Assembly (NCBI RefSeq): GCF_031180965.1 | Contig: NZ_JAPSLH010000003.1 | Span: forward strand, 1-64,000 | Source: Chelativorans sp. | Lineage (GTDB): Bacteria > Pseudomonadota > Alphaproteobacteria > Rhizobiales > Rhizobiaceae | DNA: 64,000 nucleotides | Reading direction: 5' to 3' | In this document: positions 1-12,800 of the stretch, piece by piece | Layout: each line of letters opens with the position of its first letter | How positions within the stretch are numbered: position 1 is the first letter of the stretch | Notes under the pieces: generated by a model | The model's input: only the letters and a program-made list of their open reading frames with translations | Database searches by the model: none | What the model was told of the DNA's origin: nothing | Program-made: the position numbers and the translations under genes

Positions 1-3000
1 CGATGATCTCCACCACCGCCCGCGCCTCCGCCGAGACGCGGCTGCCAGAGGCATCCTCGACATGCGCCAGATTGACATGCTCGCCCGGACCAGCCGAGGA
101 GAGCGCCGTCAGCCGCAGCCGGATCTCGATCTCGGCATTGCCTGCCACAGACACGTTCTCGAACCGGATCTGCCTTCCGGCGATCACCGGGGCCACTTCG
201 GTATCGCCGATCCGCGCCGAGCCCTCGACGAAGCGAAAGCCCGACGGGATCGTGTCCACCACCGTCAAACCGCTCGCCGCAGAGCCCGCATTGTTCCTCA
301 CACGGATCGTGAACGGAGCATCCTCACCACGGCGGATGAAGCGCAGATTGGCGACCTTCGTTACCGTGATGTCGCTCACGGCCGCGGGAAGGGCAAGCAG
401 CGCAACCGCCTCGTCCGATTCCACCGGCTGGCTGCTCACTGTTCCGGAGAAGGCCATGCCGACCGCGGTCGCCGTGTTCTCCACGCCGTCGTCCACGCCA
501 GCCCCGTTGTCGATGTCAGCCTGAGTGAGCGTATAGGTGGCGGTGAAGGCCTGCACTTGCCCCGGATCGAGAGAAACCGGATTCGGTTCAAAGCCGGAGA
601 GCCTGCCCGTGCCGTCCACGCCGTTGAAGGTCGGGCCGGCATCTTTCGGCGTCACTTCGTCAAGCGGCACATTGCCAGCATTCCTCACCTCGAAGGTATA
701 GAGGATCGCCTCGCCCGGCTCGGCCACGCCATTGCCGTTCTCGTCCCGGAACACGCCCCCCTTCTCGAGCGTGACCTCGGGCGCCGGTGCATCGATGACG
801 ACGCACTGGGCCGGCACGTCCTCGCAGCTCGGCTCTGGTTTGCTGCCGTCATAGGCAAGGTTGCGGATCTCCGTAACGCCGGGCGGCAGCGGGTCGGCCA
901 CCGTCACCTGGTAGATCACCTGCACCGTCCCACCAGCCGGCACGACGATGTCGTTCCAGGTCAGCGGATCGCCGATGACGTCCGGCTCCCGCGCCCTTCC
1001 GGCCACGGTCGCCGTACCGGCCAGATAGGTGGTGTTGCCGTCGATATTGTCGGCCAGGTCATAGGTCGTTGCGGCGCCGTCATTGGTGAGCGTCACCGTA
1101 TAGGTGAGCGTCTCGCCAGGCTCGGCGATGTCAGCGACCACACCGCTTTCCGCCGAAAGTTCCTTGGCTGGGGTGACCTTGCCGGGAACCGGTACCGTCA
1201 CACAGTTCGGCGGCGTCGGTGTTACCGTGCAATCCGGCTCCGGATCGCCCGTTTTATAGGCGACGTTGCGGATCTCCGTCACCCCATCGGGGATCGGATC
1301 GACAACCGTCAGCTGGTACACGACGTCCACTGTTCCGCCCGCCGGAACCACGATGTCGTTCCACACCAGCGGATCGTCGGCGGTATCCGGCTCCCGCGCC
1401 GTTCCGTCGACGATGGCGGTGCCGGCAACATAGGTGATGTTCTCGTCGATGTTGTCGGTCAGGTCGTAAAGGGCTGCCGCCGTGCCGCTGTTCGTCAGCG
1501 TCACCGTATAGGTCAGCGTCTCGCCCGGCTCGGCAACATCCGCCACAAGCCCGCTCTCCGCTGTCAGGTTCTTCACCGGCACCGCACTTCCCGGCGTCGG
1601 TGTGATGACGCAGTTCTCCGGCGTCGGCGTCACCGTGCAGTCAACCACCTCCGTCGGCTCCTTGGCGATGTTGACCAGCTGCACCACGCCCGCAGGCAGC
1701 GGATCGACCACCGTCACCTCGACCGTCAGCACGACAGTGCCGGGCGTGCTGGCATCAGCCGCCGCCGGCACATCCACGGCCCAGTCGACAATCCCGCCCG
1801 CCGGGCTGCCGCCCGTATGCGTGCCGCCATTGTCCGCCGACACATAGGTCGTGTTGGGGTCGAGCATGTCCTGGATCGGGAAGTCGTCAGCAGGACCGCC
1901 CGTATTGGTCAGCGTGATCTCATAGGTCAGCGTCTCGCCAGGCTCGGCGATGCCCGAAAGCGTCCCGCTCTCCCCGACAAGCTCCTTGTCCTTCGCGATC
2001 TGAGGCTTCGTCGGCGTAATGACGCAGTTCTCCGGCATCGGCGTGATCGTGCAGTCGACCACCTCCGTCGGCTCCTTGGCGATGTTGACCAGCTGCACCA
2101 CGCCCGCGGGCAGCGGATCGGCCACCGTCACCTCGACCGTCAGCACGACAGTGCCGGGCGTGCTGGCATCAGCCGCTGCAGGCACGTCCACGGCCCAGTC
2201 GACAATCCCGCCGGCCGGGCTGCCGCCCGTATGCGTGCCCCCATTGTCCGCCAACACATAGGTCGTATTGGGGTCGAGCATGTCCTGGATCGGGAAGTCG
2301 TCCGCAGGACCGCCCGTATTGGTCAGCGTGATCTCATACGTCAGCGTCTCGCCAGGCTCGGCGATGCCCGAAAGCGTCCCGCTCTCCCCGACAAGCTCCT
2401 TGTCCTTTGCGATCTGGGGCTTCGTCGGCGTGATGACGCAGGCATCCGGATTGGCCGTGCAGTCCTCCGTCGCCGCGTTGCGGATCTCCGTCACGCCGGC
2501 GGGGATGGGGTCGTCCACAGTGACCTTGTAGACGACCGTCACAGAGCCGCCGGCCGGCACGACCAAGTCGTTCCAAACGAGCGGATCGGTGGCCTGGTCC
2601 GGCTCGCCGGCATTGGCCGAGCCCGATGTGGAACCCGCCACATAGGCGGTGTTGTCATCGATGTTGTCGGTCAGGTTGTAGAGCGCGGGCTGTGTCCCGG
2701 TGTTCGACAGCGTTACCGTGTAGGTCAGCGTCTCGCCCGGCTCGGCCACGTTCGCGACCGCTCCGCCCTCCTCGGCAGTGAGCTGTTTCGTCGGCGTTGC
2801 GGTTCCGGGCGTCGGCGTTTCCACGCAGGCGTTCGGATTGGCTACACAATCCGGCGTCGCCGCATTGCGGATCTCGGTCACCCCAGCGGGGATGGGGTCT
2901 GCGACCGTGACGCGGTAGACGACCGTCACCGTGCTGTTCGCTGGAACGAGAAGGTCGTTCCAAACGAGCGGATCGGTAGCCTGGTCCGGCTCGCCGGCAT

Positions 3001-6000
3001 TGGCCGAGCCCGATGTGGAGTTCGCCACATAGGCGGTGTTATCATCGATATTGTCGGTCAGGTCGTAGAGCGCGGGCTGTGTCCCGGTGTTCGACAGCGT
3101 CACCGTGTAGGTGAGCGTCTCACCCGGCTCGGCCACGCCCGGCAGACCCCCGTCCTCGGCCGTGAGCGCCTTGGAAGGCACGGCAGTGCCTGGTGTCGGA
3201 GTGACCACGCAAGCTTCCGGTCTGATCGCGCAATCCGGTGTCGCCGCGTTGCGGATCTCGGTCACCCCAGCAGGGATAGGCTCTGCGACCGTGACGCGGT
3301 AGACGACCGTCACCGTGCTGTTCGCTGGAACGAGAAGGTCGTTCCAAACGAGCGGATCGGTGGCCTGATCCGGCTCGCCAGCACTGGCCGTGCCAGAGGT
3401 GGAACCCGCCACGTAAGCCGTGTTGTCGTCGATATTGTCGGTTAGGTCGTAAAGCGTATCCGCACCGTCGCCGTTGGCGAGCGTCACCGTGTAGGTGAGC
3501 GTCTCCCCCGGCTCGGCCACGCCCGGCAGAACCCCGCCCTCCTCGGCCGTGAGCGCCTTGGAAGGCACGGCAGTGCCTGGTGTCGGAGTGACCACGCAAG
3601 CCTCCGGTCTGATCGCGCAATCCGGCGTCGCCGCATTGCGGATCTCGGTCACCCCGGCCGGAATGGGATCCCGCACCGTTACCTGATACTCGACCGTGAC
3701 CTGCCCGTTCGCGGGAACAGGGATGTCGTTCCACACCAGCGGATCGCTGGCCTCGTCCGGCTCGCCGGCACCGGCCGTGCCGCGGGTCGAATTCGCCAGA
3801 TAGGTCGTGTTGTTATCGATATTATCGGTAAGGTCGTAGAGTGCCGCAGCACCGGTGCTGTTGGTAAGGGTCACGCGGTAGGTGAGGGTCTCGCCCGCCT
3901 CCGCGACTCCGGCCAAGGACCCCGTCTCGGCGATGAGCGCCTTCGACGGCACCGCCGCGCCCGGCGTCGGCGTGACCACGCAAGCCTGCGGGTTGGCCGT
4001 GCAATCGTCCGTCGCCGCGTTGCGGATCTCCGTCACGCCGGCCGGGATCGGGTTCGCGACAGTCACTTGGTAGACGACCGTCAGGGAGACTCGCGCAGGC
4101 ACCACGATGTCGTTCCAGACGAGCGGATCGGCGGCCTGGTCCGGCTCCCCGGCATTCGCTGTTCCCTGTGTGGTGCCGGGCACATAGGCCGTGTTGTCGT
4201 CGATATTGTCGGTCAGATCATAGAGCGCGTCGACGTCGCCGCCGTTGGCGAGCGTCACCGTGTAGGTGAGCGTCTCGCCCGGCTCTGCCACCCCGGGCAG
4301 AACCCCGGTTTCGCCCGTGAGGCTTTTCGAGGGCGTTGCCGTCCCGGGCGTCGGCGTGACCACGCAGGCGGCCGGGTTGGCCGCGCAATCCGGCGTCGCC
4401 GCGTTGCGGATCGCCGTTGCACCCGAGGGGATCGGGGTCGCTACCGTCACCTGGTATTCAACGGTAACGAACCCGTTCGCCGGCACCACGATGTCGTTCC
4501 AGACGAGCGGATCACTGGCCTGATCAGGCTCTCCGGCATTGGCGGTGCCCGTGCTTGAGCCCGGCACATAGACGGTGTTCCCGTCGATGTCGTCCGTCAA
4601 ATCATAAAGCGCCGCCGCAGTGCCGCTGTTGGTGAGCGTGACCGTATAGGTCAGCGTCTCGCCGGGCTCGGCGACATTAGCAATGAGCCCGTTCTCTCCC
4701 GTGAGCTGCTTCGACGGTATAGCCGTCCCCGGTGTCGGCGTGACAACGCAGGCGGCGGGATTGACCGTGCAATCCGGCGTTGCGGCGTTGCGGATCTCCG
4801 TCACGTCCGCCGCAAGCGCTGTGTCCACCGTCACCTTGTAAACGACCGTTACGGAGCCGTTCGCAGGCACAACGATGTCATTCCAGATGAGCGGATCGCT
4901 GGCCTGGTCCGGCTCGCCGGCATTGGCCGTGCCCGAGGTCGTGCCGGCGACATAGTCGGTGTTGTCGTCGATATTGTCAGTCAAATCGTACAGCGCAGCT
5001 ACGGCGCCGCCGTTCGACAGCGTCACTGTATAGGTGAGCGTCTCGCCCGGCTCGGCGACGTTCGGGATGACACCTCCCTCCTCGCCCGTGAGTTGCTTTG
5101 ACGGCACCGCTGTTCCCGGCGTCGGAGTGGTGACGCAGGCATCCGGATTGGCCGCGCAGTTGGAGGTGGCGGCGTTCCGGATCTGCGTCGTTTCGGCCGG
5201 AAGCGGATTCGCGACGATCACGTCGTACTCAACCACAACCGTATCGCCCACCGGGACGGGGATGTCGTTCCAGACCAGCGGGTCTCCAGCCGAATCCGGA
5301 TTCCTAAGGACCCCGTCCACCGTTGCCGACCCGGCCACATAGGCAGTGTTGTCATCGATATTGTCGGTGAGGTCGTAGTCTGCCGCGATCGTGTCGAGGT
5401 TGTCGAGCGTTACACGGTAGGTGAGCGTCTCGCCCGGCTCAGCCACACCCGGGATGAGCCCTCCCGTCTCGCGCACCAGTTGCTTGGTGTCGTCGACCAG
5501 CGGGAAGACGTCGCGGTCATAGGCGGTGTTGTTGCTGAGGTCGGGATCCGGCGATTCCGGCGGGCTCGTGACGGTCGCCGTGTTGATCATCTCGCCCGAC
5601 TTGCCGAAGGGCACGGAGACGGTGAACATGAAGGTAACGGACGCGTTCACCGGCAGGTCCACAGGCGCGTCGACGATGGCGCCCGTGCCACTGGGCACGC
5701 CGCAGGTAGCCCCCAGGGTCTCGTTGCCGCAGGTCCAGCTCCCGCTCGTGATGCCGGAAGGCAGCGCGTCGTTCACCAGCGCATTCTGAACGTCGGACGG
5801 CCCGTTGTTGGAGACGACGATCGTATAGACGGTGTTCGCCCCCGGCGCATAGGTGTTGGTGCCGTCGGTCTTGGTGATCGCAAGGTCGGCGGGATAGCGG
5901 ACCGGCGTCACCACGCAGGCGGCCGGGTTTGCGGTGCAGTCCGGCGTCGCCACATTGCGGAGCTCGGCCGTGCCGGCGGGAAGCGGGTCCGCCACCGTCA

Positions 6001-9000
6001 CGCGATAGACGACAGGCACCGAGCCGCCCGCCGGCACGATGATATCGTCCCATACGAGGGGGTCGCTGCCCACGGGCTCGCGCGCCGCGCCGCCGACCGT
6101 AGCCGATCCCGGCACATAGGTGGTGTTTTCGTCGATATTGTCGGACAGGTCGTAGATGGCGGCAGCCGCACCGCTGTTGGTGAGCGTTACCGTATAGGTG
6201 AGCATCTCGCCCGGCTCGGCCGCACCGGCAATCAGTCCGTTCTCGCCCGTCAGCGCCTTCGACGGCGTCGCTGTTCCGGGAGTGGGGATGATCACGCAGG
6301 CCTGCGGATTAGCTGTGCAGTCGTCGGTCGCCGCGTTACGGATCTCCGTCACGCCCGCTGAGATCGGGTCGGCCACCGTGACCTGGTAGACGACGGCGAC
6401 CGTGCCATTCGCCGGCACGAGGATGTCATCCCAGGCGAGCGGGTCGGTGCCAACAGGCTCGCGCGCCGTGCCCGCCACCGTTGCCGAATTGGCGACATAA
6501 GTGGTGTTGTTGTCGATATTGTCGGTGAGGTCGTAGAGGGCTGCGCCCTCCCCGCCATTCGTCAGCGTCACCGTGTAGGTGAGCGTCTCACCCGGCTCGG
6601 CAACGCCCGCAGCCAGCCCGTCCTCGCCCGTGAGCGCCTTTGAGGGCGTCACGGTACCCGGCGTGGGGGTCACCACGCAGGCGGCCGGATTGACCGTGCA
6701 GTCCGGCGTCGCGGCGTTACGGATCTCCGCCACACCGGACGGTATCGGGTCATCGACCGTCACGCGGTAGACGACCGTCACCGAATTGTTTGCTGGCACG
6801 ATGATGTCGTTCCAGACGAGCGGATCGGCCGCCTGGTCCGGCTCGCCGGCATTGGCTGTGCCCTGGGTCGAGCCGGCGACATAGACGGTGTTGTCGTCGA
6901 TGTTGTCGGTGAGATCGTAGATCGCCGTCGCACTGGTGGCATTGGTGAGCGTCACCGTATAGGTGAGCGTCTCGCCCGCCTCGGCCACGCCACTGATGGC
7001 GCCACTCTCGGCCGTCAGCGCCTTCGATGGCGTCGCTGTTCCGGGAGTGGGGGTGATCACGCAGGCCTGCGGATTGGCTGTGCAGTCGTCGGTCGCCGCG
7101 TTGCGGATCTCCGTCACCCCGGCAGGGATCGGGTTGACCACCCGCACTTGATAGACCACCGCAACCGAATCGCCGGCGGGGACGAGGATGTCGTCCCAGA
7201 CGAGCGGATCGGCACCGACGGGCTCGCGCGCCGTGCCGGACACGACGGCGGACCCCGCCACATAGGCGGTGTTGTCATCGATATTGTCGGAAAGGTCGTG
7301 GAGGGCGGGCTGAGTTCCGCTGTTGGTCAAGGTCACGGTATAGGTGAGCGTCTCCCCCGGCTCCGCCACGCCGGCTGCAAGGCCGCTTTCCCCCGTGAGC
7401 GCCTTCGCCGGCACAGCCGTCCCCGGCGTCGGAATCTCCACGCATTCGGGCGGCGTGGGCTGCGCGGTGCAGTCGATCGTTTCGCCCGGCCTGTAGATGA
7501 CGTTGCCGATTGCCGTCACGCCGGACGGGATCGGATCGGCGACGCGCACCTCTACGGCCAGGACCAGCGTCCCCGGCGTGCTGCCCACTTGCGCGGGGAC
7601 CGTGAGCCCGGTCCAGGTGAGCCGGTCGCCGTCATCCGCCCCGCCGCCCGCGCTGAGCACGCTCACATTGGCGTCGTAGTCGTCGATGAGGCTGTAGTTC
7701 GTGTAGGCCGTGCCGCCGGTGTTGGTGAGCGTAATCTGGTAGGTCAGGGTCTCGCCCGGCTCGGCGAGGCCGTCGACCAGTCCGCTCTCGCCCACGATGT
7801 CCTTCGACCGCGCGATCTGCGGGCCGGTCGGCGTGATCACGCAGTTAGGCGGCGTGGGCTGAACGGAGCAGTCCACGACCTCCTCGGGCGTCTTGGCGAT
7901 GTTGATGAGGCGTAGAGTCCCGGCGGGAAGCGGATCGTTCACCGTGACCGATACAGTCAGAACCCGCGTTCCCGGGGTGGTGCCGGCTTGCGCCGGGACG
8001 GCGAGCCCCGTCCAGTTCACAGTGCCTCCGGCAGGGGTGCCGCCGGTGTGCAGGCCGGCATCGGAAGCCGTACCGAACGTGGTGTTGGAGTCGAGCACGT
8101 CCTGGACGGCATAGTTGGTCGCGGGGCCGCCCGTATTCGTGAGCGTGATTTCATAAGTGAGCGTCTCGCCAGGCTCGGCCACGCCCGTGCGCACGCCGCT
8201 CTCGCTGACGAGCCGCTTTGCCCTGGCAATCTGCGGCCGGGTCGGCGTGATGACGCAGTTGGGCGGCGTGGGTTGCACGGTGCAGTCCACCACCTCCTCG
8301 GGCGTCTTGGCGATGTTGATAAGCCGCACCACACCCGCAGGCAGCGGGTCGTCGACCGCAACAGTCACTTCCACCACGCGCCTACCCGGCACGTCGCCCA
8401 CTTGCGCGGGCACGGCGAGCGTCCAGGCCACATGGTCGCCCATGAGCTGCCCATTATCTGAGGCGGTGACGAAGCCAGTGTTGATGTCGAGCACATCCTG
8501 CAGCCGGTAGGCCGGGTCCGCACCGCCCGTGTTGGTCAGCGTGATGCGGTAGGTGAGCGTCTCGCCAGGTTCGGCAACGCCGAGCGCGGTCCCGCTCTCC
8601 GCGATGAGTTCCTTGCGCTTGGAGATCTGCGGCGCCGTCGGCGTGATCACGCACTGCTCGGGCGTGTCCGTACAGTCCACCGTCTCCGTCGGCTCCTTGA
8701 CGATGTTGCGGAGCTGGACCGTTCCGGCGGGCAGCGGATCGTTCACCCGCACTGCGACGATGAGCTCGAGCCGGCCCGGACTTGTGCCGTCGTGTTCGGC
8801 GATATCGACTGTCCAGTCCACCACGCCGCCTGCCGGCGTGGCGCCGGAAAGCGTGCCGCCATTGTCGGCGCTTACGAAAGTGGTGTTGGGGTCGAGCACG
8901 TCCTGCACCGGGAAATCGACAGCCGCGCCGCCCGTATTGGTGAGCGTGATGCGGTAGGTGAGCGTCTCGCCGGGCTCGGCCACGCCGGCCCGCACACCGC

Positions 9001-9860
9001 TTTCGGAGATGAGCTGCTTCTGCTTGGCAACGATCTCCGGCACGGGAAGGATCGAGCATTGTGGCGGCGTCGGGATCACGCGGCAGTCGGGCTGCGGTTT
9101 GGTCGGATCAAAGGCAACGTTGATCAGCCGCGCCACGCCGTCGGGGATCGGGTCCACCACCTGGACCACGATCTCGATGGTCGTGATGCCGGGCGCGGAG
9201 GACGTGCCGGCAGGCACCGTCAGGTCCGTCCAGTCTACCTGCCCGCCCGCGGTTCCGGGAGCGGCCCCGCTGAGCACGCCGCCCGCGGTATCCGAGACGT
9301 AGATCGTGTTGGGGTCGAGGATGTCGCGATGGTCATAGGCCGAGGTAGCGCTGCCCACATTCGACAGGGTGATGCGGTAGGTGAGCTGCTCGCCCGGTTC
9401 CCCGACGCCGCTCTTCGTGCCCGGCCCGCTGAAGCTCTCGGAAATCAGCTGCTTAGTGCCGGTGATATAGGCCGGCGGAGGGATAATGACGCAGTTGGGT
9501 GGCGTAGGCTGCACTGTGCAATCCGTCGGCGGATCGATCGGCCTCTGGGCGATGTTGACCACCTTCTCGCCCGGATCGAGCGGGCCGACGACCTCGACGA
9601 CGACCGTGACGGAGAGCGTTCCGGGCGTCGTGCCGTCGCCGGCGGCCGGCACGGTGAGCGTCCACTGCACCTCATGGTCGGCCGCTACATAGCTGCCGCC
9701 GTCCGACGCGCTGACGAAGGCAACGTTCGGGTCGAGAACGTCCTCGAGCGGATAGTTCGAATAGGTGCCGCCGGTGTTGGTGAGGGTGACCTGATAGGTG
9801 AGCTGCTCGCCGATCTCAGGCTCGAGATCTGCCGAGCCGGTCTCCCCGACCAGCGCCTTG
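1..9860 (-). repeat. Tandem DUF11-type repeat block, about 25 units of about 384-420 bp
   Basis: Units recur with the GETLTY-type motif near 9800, 9385, 8965, 8560, 8160, 7750, 7350, 6970, 6590, 6205, 5830, 5425, 5040, 4650, 4270, 3890, 3500, 3120, 2730, 2345, 1930, 1520, 1110, 700 and 310. Two unit classes can be seen. Long units of about 405-420 bp carry the LTNTGG and DPNTTFVSADNGG signatures, and short units of about 384-390 bp carry DLTDNIDDNTxYV. The repeats are part of the coding frame and unit lengths are multiples of three. Confidence 0.9.
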
Positions 9861-12800
9861 GTGATCCTCACCGAAGGCGGAATGTCGTCATTGGCGATCT
9901 CGCAGACGGCCGCCTGGCCGGGCGCGAGGGTCAGTGTGTTGCCGCTCACAGGCGCGCCGTTGTCGATCGCGCAGCGATAGGCGCCGGCGGTGTAGCCAGC
10001 CGGGCCGGTCTCGCTCAGCGCATAGGTGCCGGCCGAGACGGAGGCGGCCGTGACCGCCGGGTCACCCGTTGCGCCGGATATGGTGCTCGCGCCCGTTGCC
10101 GTCAGAATGAAATCGCTGGGGGTGGCGATGCCGCCATTGTTGTTGATGAGCGATTTCCTGAGTGTAAGCGTAGCCGGCTGGTCGTCATTGGTGACCGTGC
10201 AGACTGCCTGCTGGCCGACGCCGAGCGCGACCGTGTTTCCGGTGACGGGTGCTCCGCCACCGACGACGCAGCTATATTCGGAGGCAGTATAGCCCGCCAG
10301 CGCGGTCTCCGAGAGTGTATAGGTATCGGCCGGGACCGACACATTGGTGACCGCCGGGTCTCCGCTCGCGCCTTCGATGCGCGTTCCCGACACCCCCTCG
10401 GCCACCAGCGTGAAGTCGGCGGGCTGCGCCGTGCCGCCATTGTCGTTCACCACGTTTTTGACCAGCGTCAGCGACGCCGGCTGGTCGTCGTTGAGGATGG
10501 TGCAGACAGCCTGGTCGCCGAAGGCGAGCGTGACGGTATTGCCCTCGACCTCTTCCGCGCCGTTGATCGAGCAGCGGTAGTTGCCGGCCGTGTAGCCCGG
10601 CAGGTTCTCTTCACTCAGCGTGTAGGTGCCCGGGGTGACCGAAGCCTGGGTGACCGCGGCGCTGCCGGCGGGACCGGAGATAGTCTCGGGACCGGTCGCC
10701 GTCAGGACGAAATCCGCCGGCTCGGCGGTGCCGCCGTTGTCGAAGGTGACTTCCTTCACCAGCGTGAGGGTGGCGCCGGTGTCATCATTGGTGATCGTGC
10801 AGACCGCGTTGTCGCCCGGTTCCAGGGATATCGTTTCCCCCTCGACCGGCGTTCCGCCGTCAACTGCGCAGCTGTAGCTCGCTGCGTAGCCGGCAACTGC
10901 GCTGCCATCCGCCATTGTCTCCGACAGCGAGTAAGTTCCGGGAGCAACTTCGACATTGGTCACCTCGGGGCTGCCGGTCACGCCCCCGACGACGGGCGTC
11001 GGGCCGTCAGCCGCGAGGAGGAAGTCCGTCGGCAGCGCCGTTCCGCCATCGTCATTGACGACCACCTTCGTGAGGGTGAGCCTTGCCGGAGCGTCGTCGT
11101 TGGTGATCGTGCAGACGGCGTTCTGGCCGTTCTCCAGCGTCACTGTCTCGCCCGCTGCGGGCGTGCCGGCGTTGATCGCGCAGCTATAGCTCGTGTCATA
11201 GCCGGAGATGTCGCTCTCCTCGGTCGCGGGCGCCTCGCTCAACGTGTAGCTGCCTGCGGGAACCGAGACATTGGTGACCGGGGGCTCGCCCGTCAGGCCC
11301 TCGATGGTCGTGGTCGGGCCCTCTGCGCGCAGGAGAAAGTCTGTCTCCGTGCCGGTGCCGCCGTTGTCATTGATGAGATTCTTGACCAGCGTCAGGGTCG
11401 GCTTGCAGAGCGCGGTAGAGGCGAACCGCGCCATGAAGCCTTGATTGGGTGCGGCAGACTTGACGTGGACGATGATCGTGTTGAGGCCGGCCTCCCATTC
11501 GCCCTCCATGCTGCCGGAGGCTTGGTTCCCGGCGAGGAACCCGCCGTAGGTGTAGGGGTCCGTGAAGTTGGAGCGGATGTTCTGCGCGACACCGTTCACC
11601 CAGACTTGGTAAACGGCGTTGTCGGAAAAGAACTCCATTTGCACGTCGAGCGAAGCCGGATCCGTGTTCGCATCCAGGTAGAACTGGTAACGGTAGAAAA
11701 TATCGAGATTGCCGGTATGCGCGCCGCTGCTGTTGTGGGCGATCCAGTTCGACGAACTGGTGGGACCTGTCCAGCCGCCGGGCCTGGTGGTCACGATGGG
11801 CGCCAGGTCATAATCCAAACCTGCGGGAGGAGCGCCGGTCACGTTCGTTGTGGTCGCCGCATAGGCCCAATAGAAGTCGTTGCCCCCGCTCACGGTCCGG
11901 CCGGTATTTAGCAGCGTGCCGTCCGAGGAGCAGGAGAGCGTGGCCGCGTTGATCGGCGCATTGGCGGGCGTCGGCACCGTCACCGTACATGCGGTCGTGC
12001 AGGTCGCCGGCACGTCGCCGCCGCTGACCCGATTGGTGACGCTCGTGAGAGAGTCGGGGAAAGACGGGGCCATGGTGAGATCGACATCGACGATCGCGGT
12101 TCCGCCCACGGGGATCGACGCCACCGTGAGGGCCACCGCCCTTGCGCCAGCCACCGGCGTCGTATACCCGGTCGCCCCCCTTACGCCGGTGAGCGTCGCA
12201 TAGGCCGGCACGTTCTCGTTGAAATTGAAGTTGGTGATGGGTCCGCCATTCGCGTGGCGGATCGTGATCCGATAGGTGAGCCTTTCGCTCGGCTGGGCGA
12301 CGTTGTTGCGCGTAATGCTCTCGGCGATCAGGGTTTTGGTGACCGTCGCCGTGCCCGGCAGCATCGTGTCCGTATCGGTCGCGACATTGTTCGCCGTGTT
12401 TTGGTCAGGGAATCCGGCAGGCGCGGTTATCCTGGCCGTGTTGGTCAGATTGCCGGTGCGGGTCGCGGGCACGTTAAGGGTGAGCCGGAAGGTGAGAGTG
12501 GCGCCCGGCGGCAGGTCTACCGTGGTGTTGATGGCGCCGGTTCCGCTTGCCCTGTCGCATCGCGCGCCGCCCGTGGGCGCCCCGCAGGTCCAGCTCGCGC
12601 TGGTGATGCCTGTCGGGAGGGGATCGCTCACCACCGCGTCCTGAACGCCGAAGGGACCGGCATTGCTGACCCGGATCGTGTAGGTGACGGGCTTGCCGGG
12701 CGAATAGGTCGCGACGCCATCGGTCTTGGTGATGGCGAGGTTTGTTTCGAAATTGAGCGCGGCCGTCACGCAGTGCGCGCCGTCATTGCTCTCCGTGGCG

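Noticed and set aside
62-3445. Very long plus-strand frame opposite the giant gene (also 8792-11911)
   Set aside because: It is the codon-mirrored antisense of the DUF11 repeats, open because of high GC. The minus strand has the signal peptide, ribosome site and family motifs.
1-9860. Regular repeats as a possible CRISPR array
   Set aside because: Unit length of about 385-420 bp, in-frame coding and no short repeat/spacer pattern.
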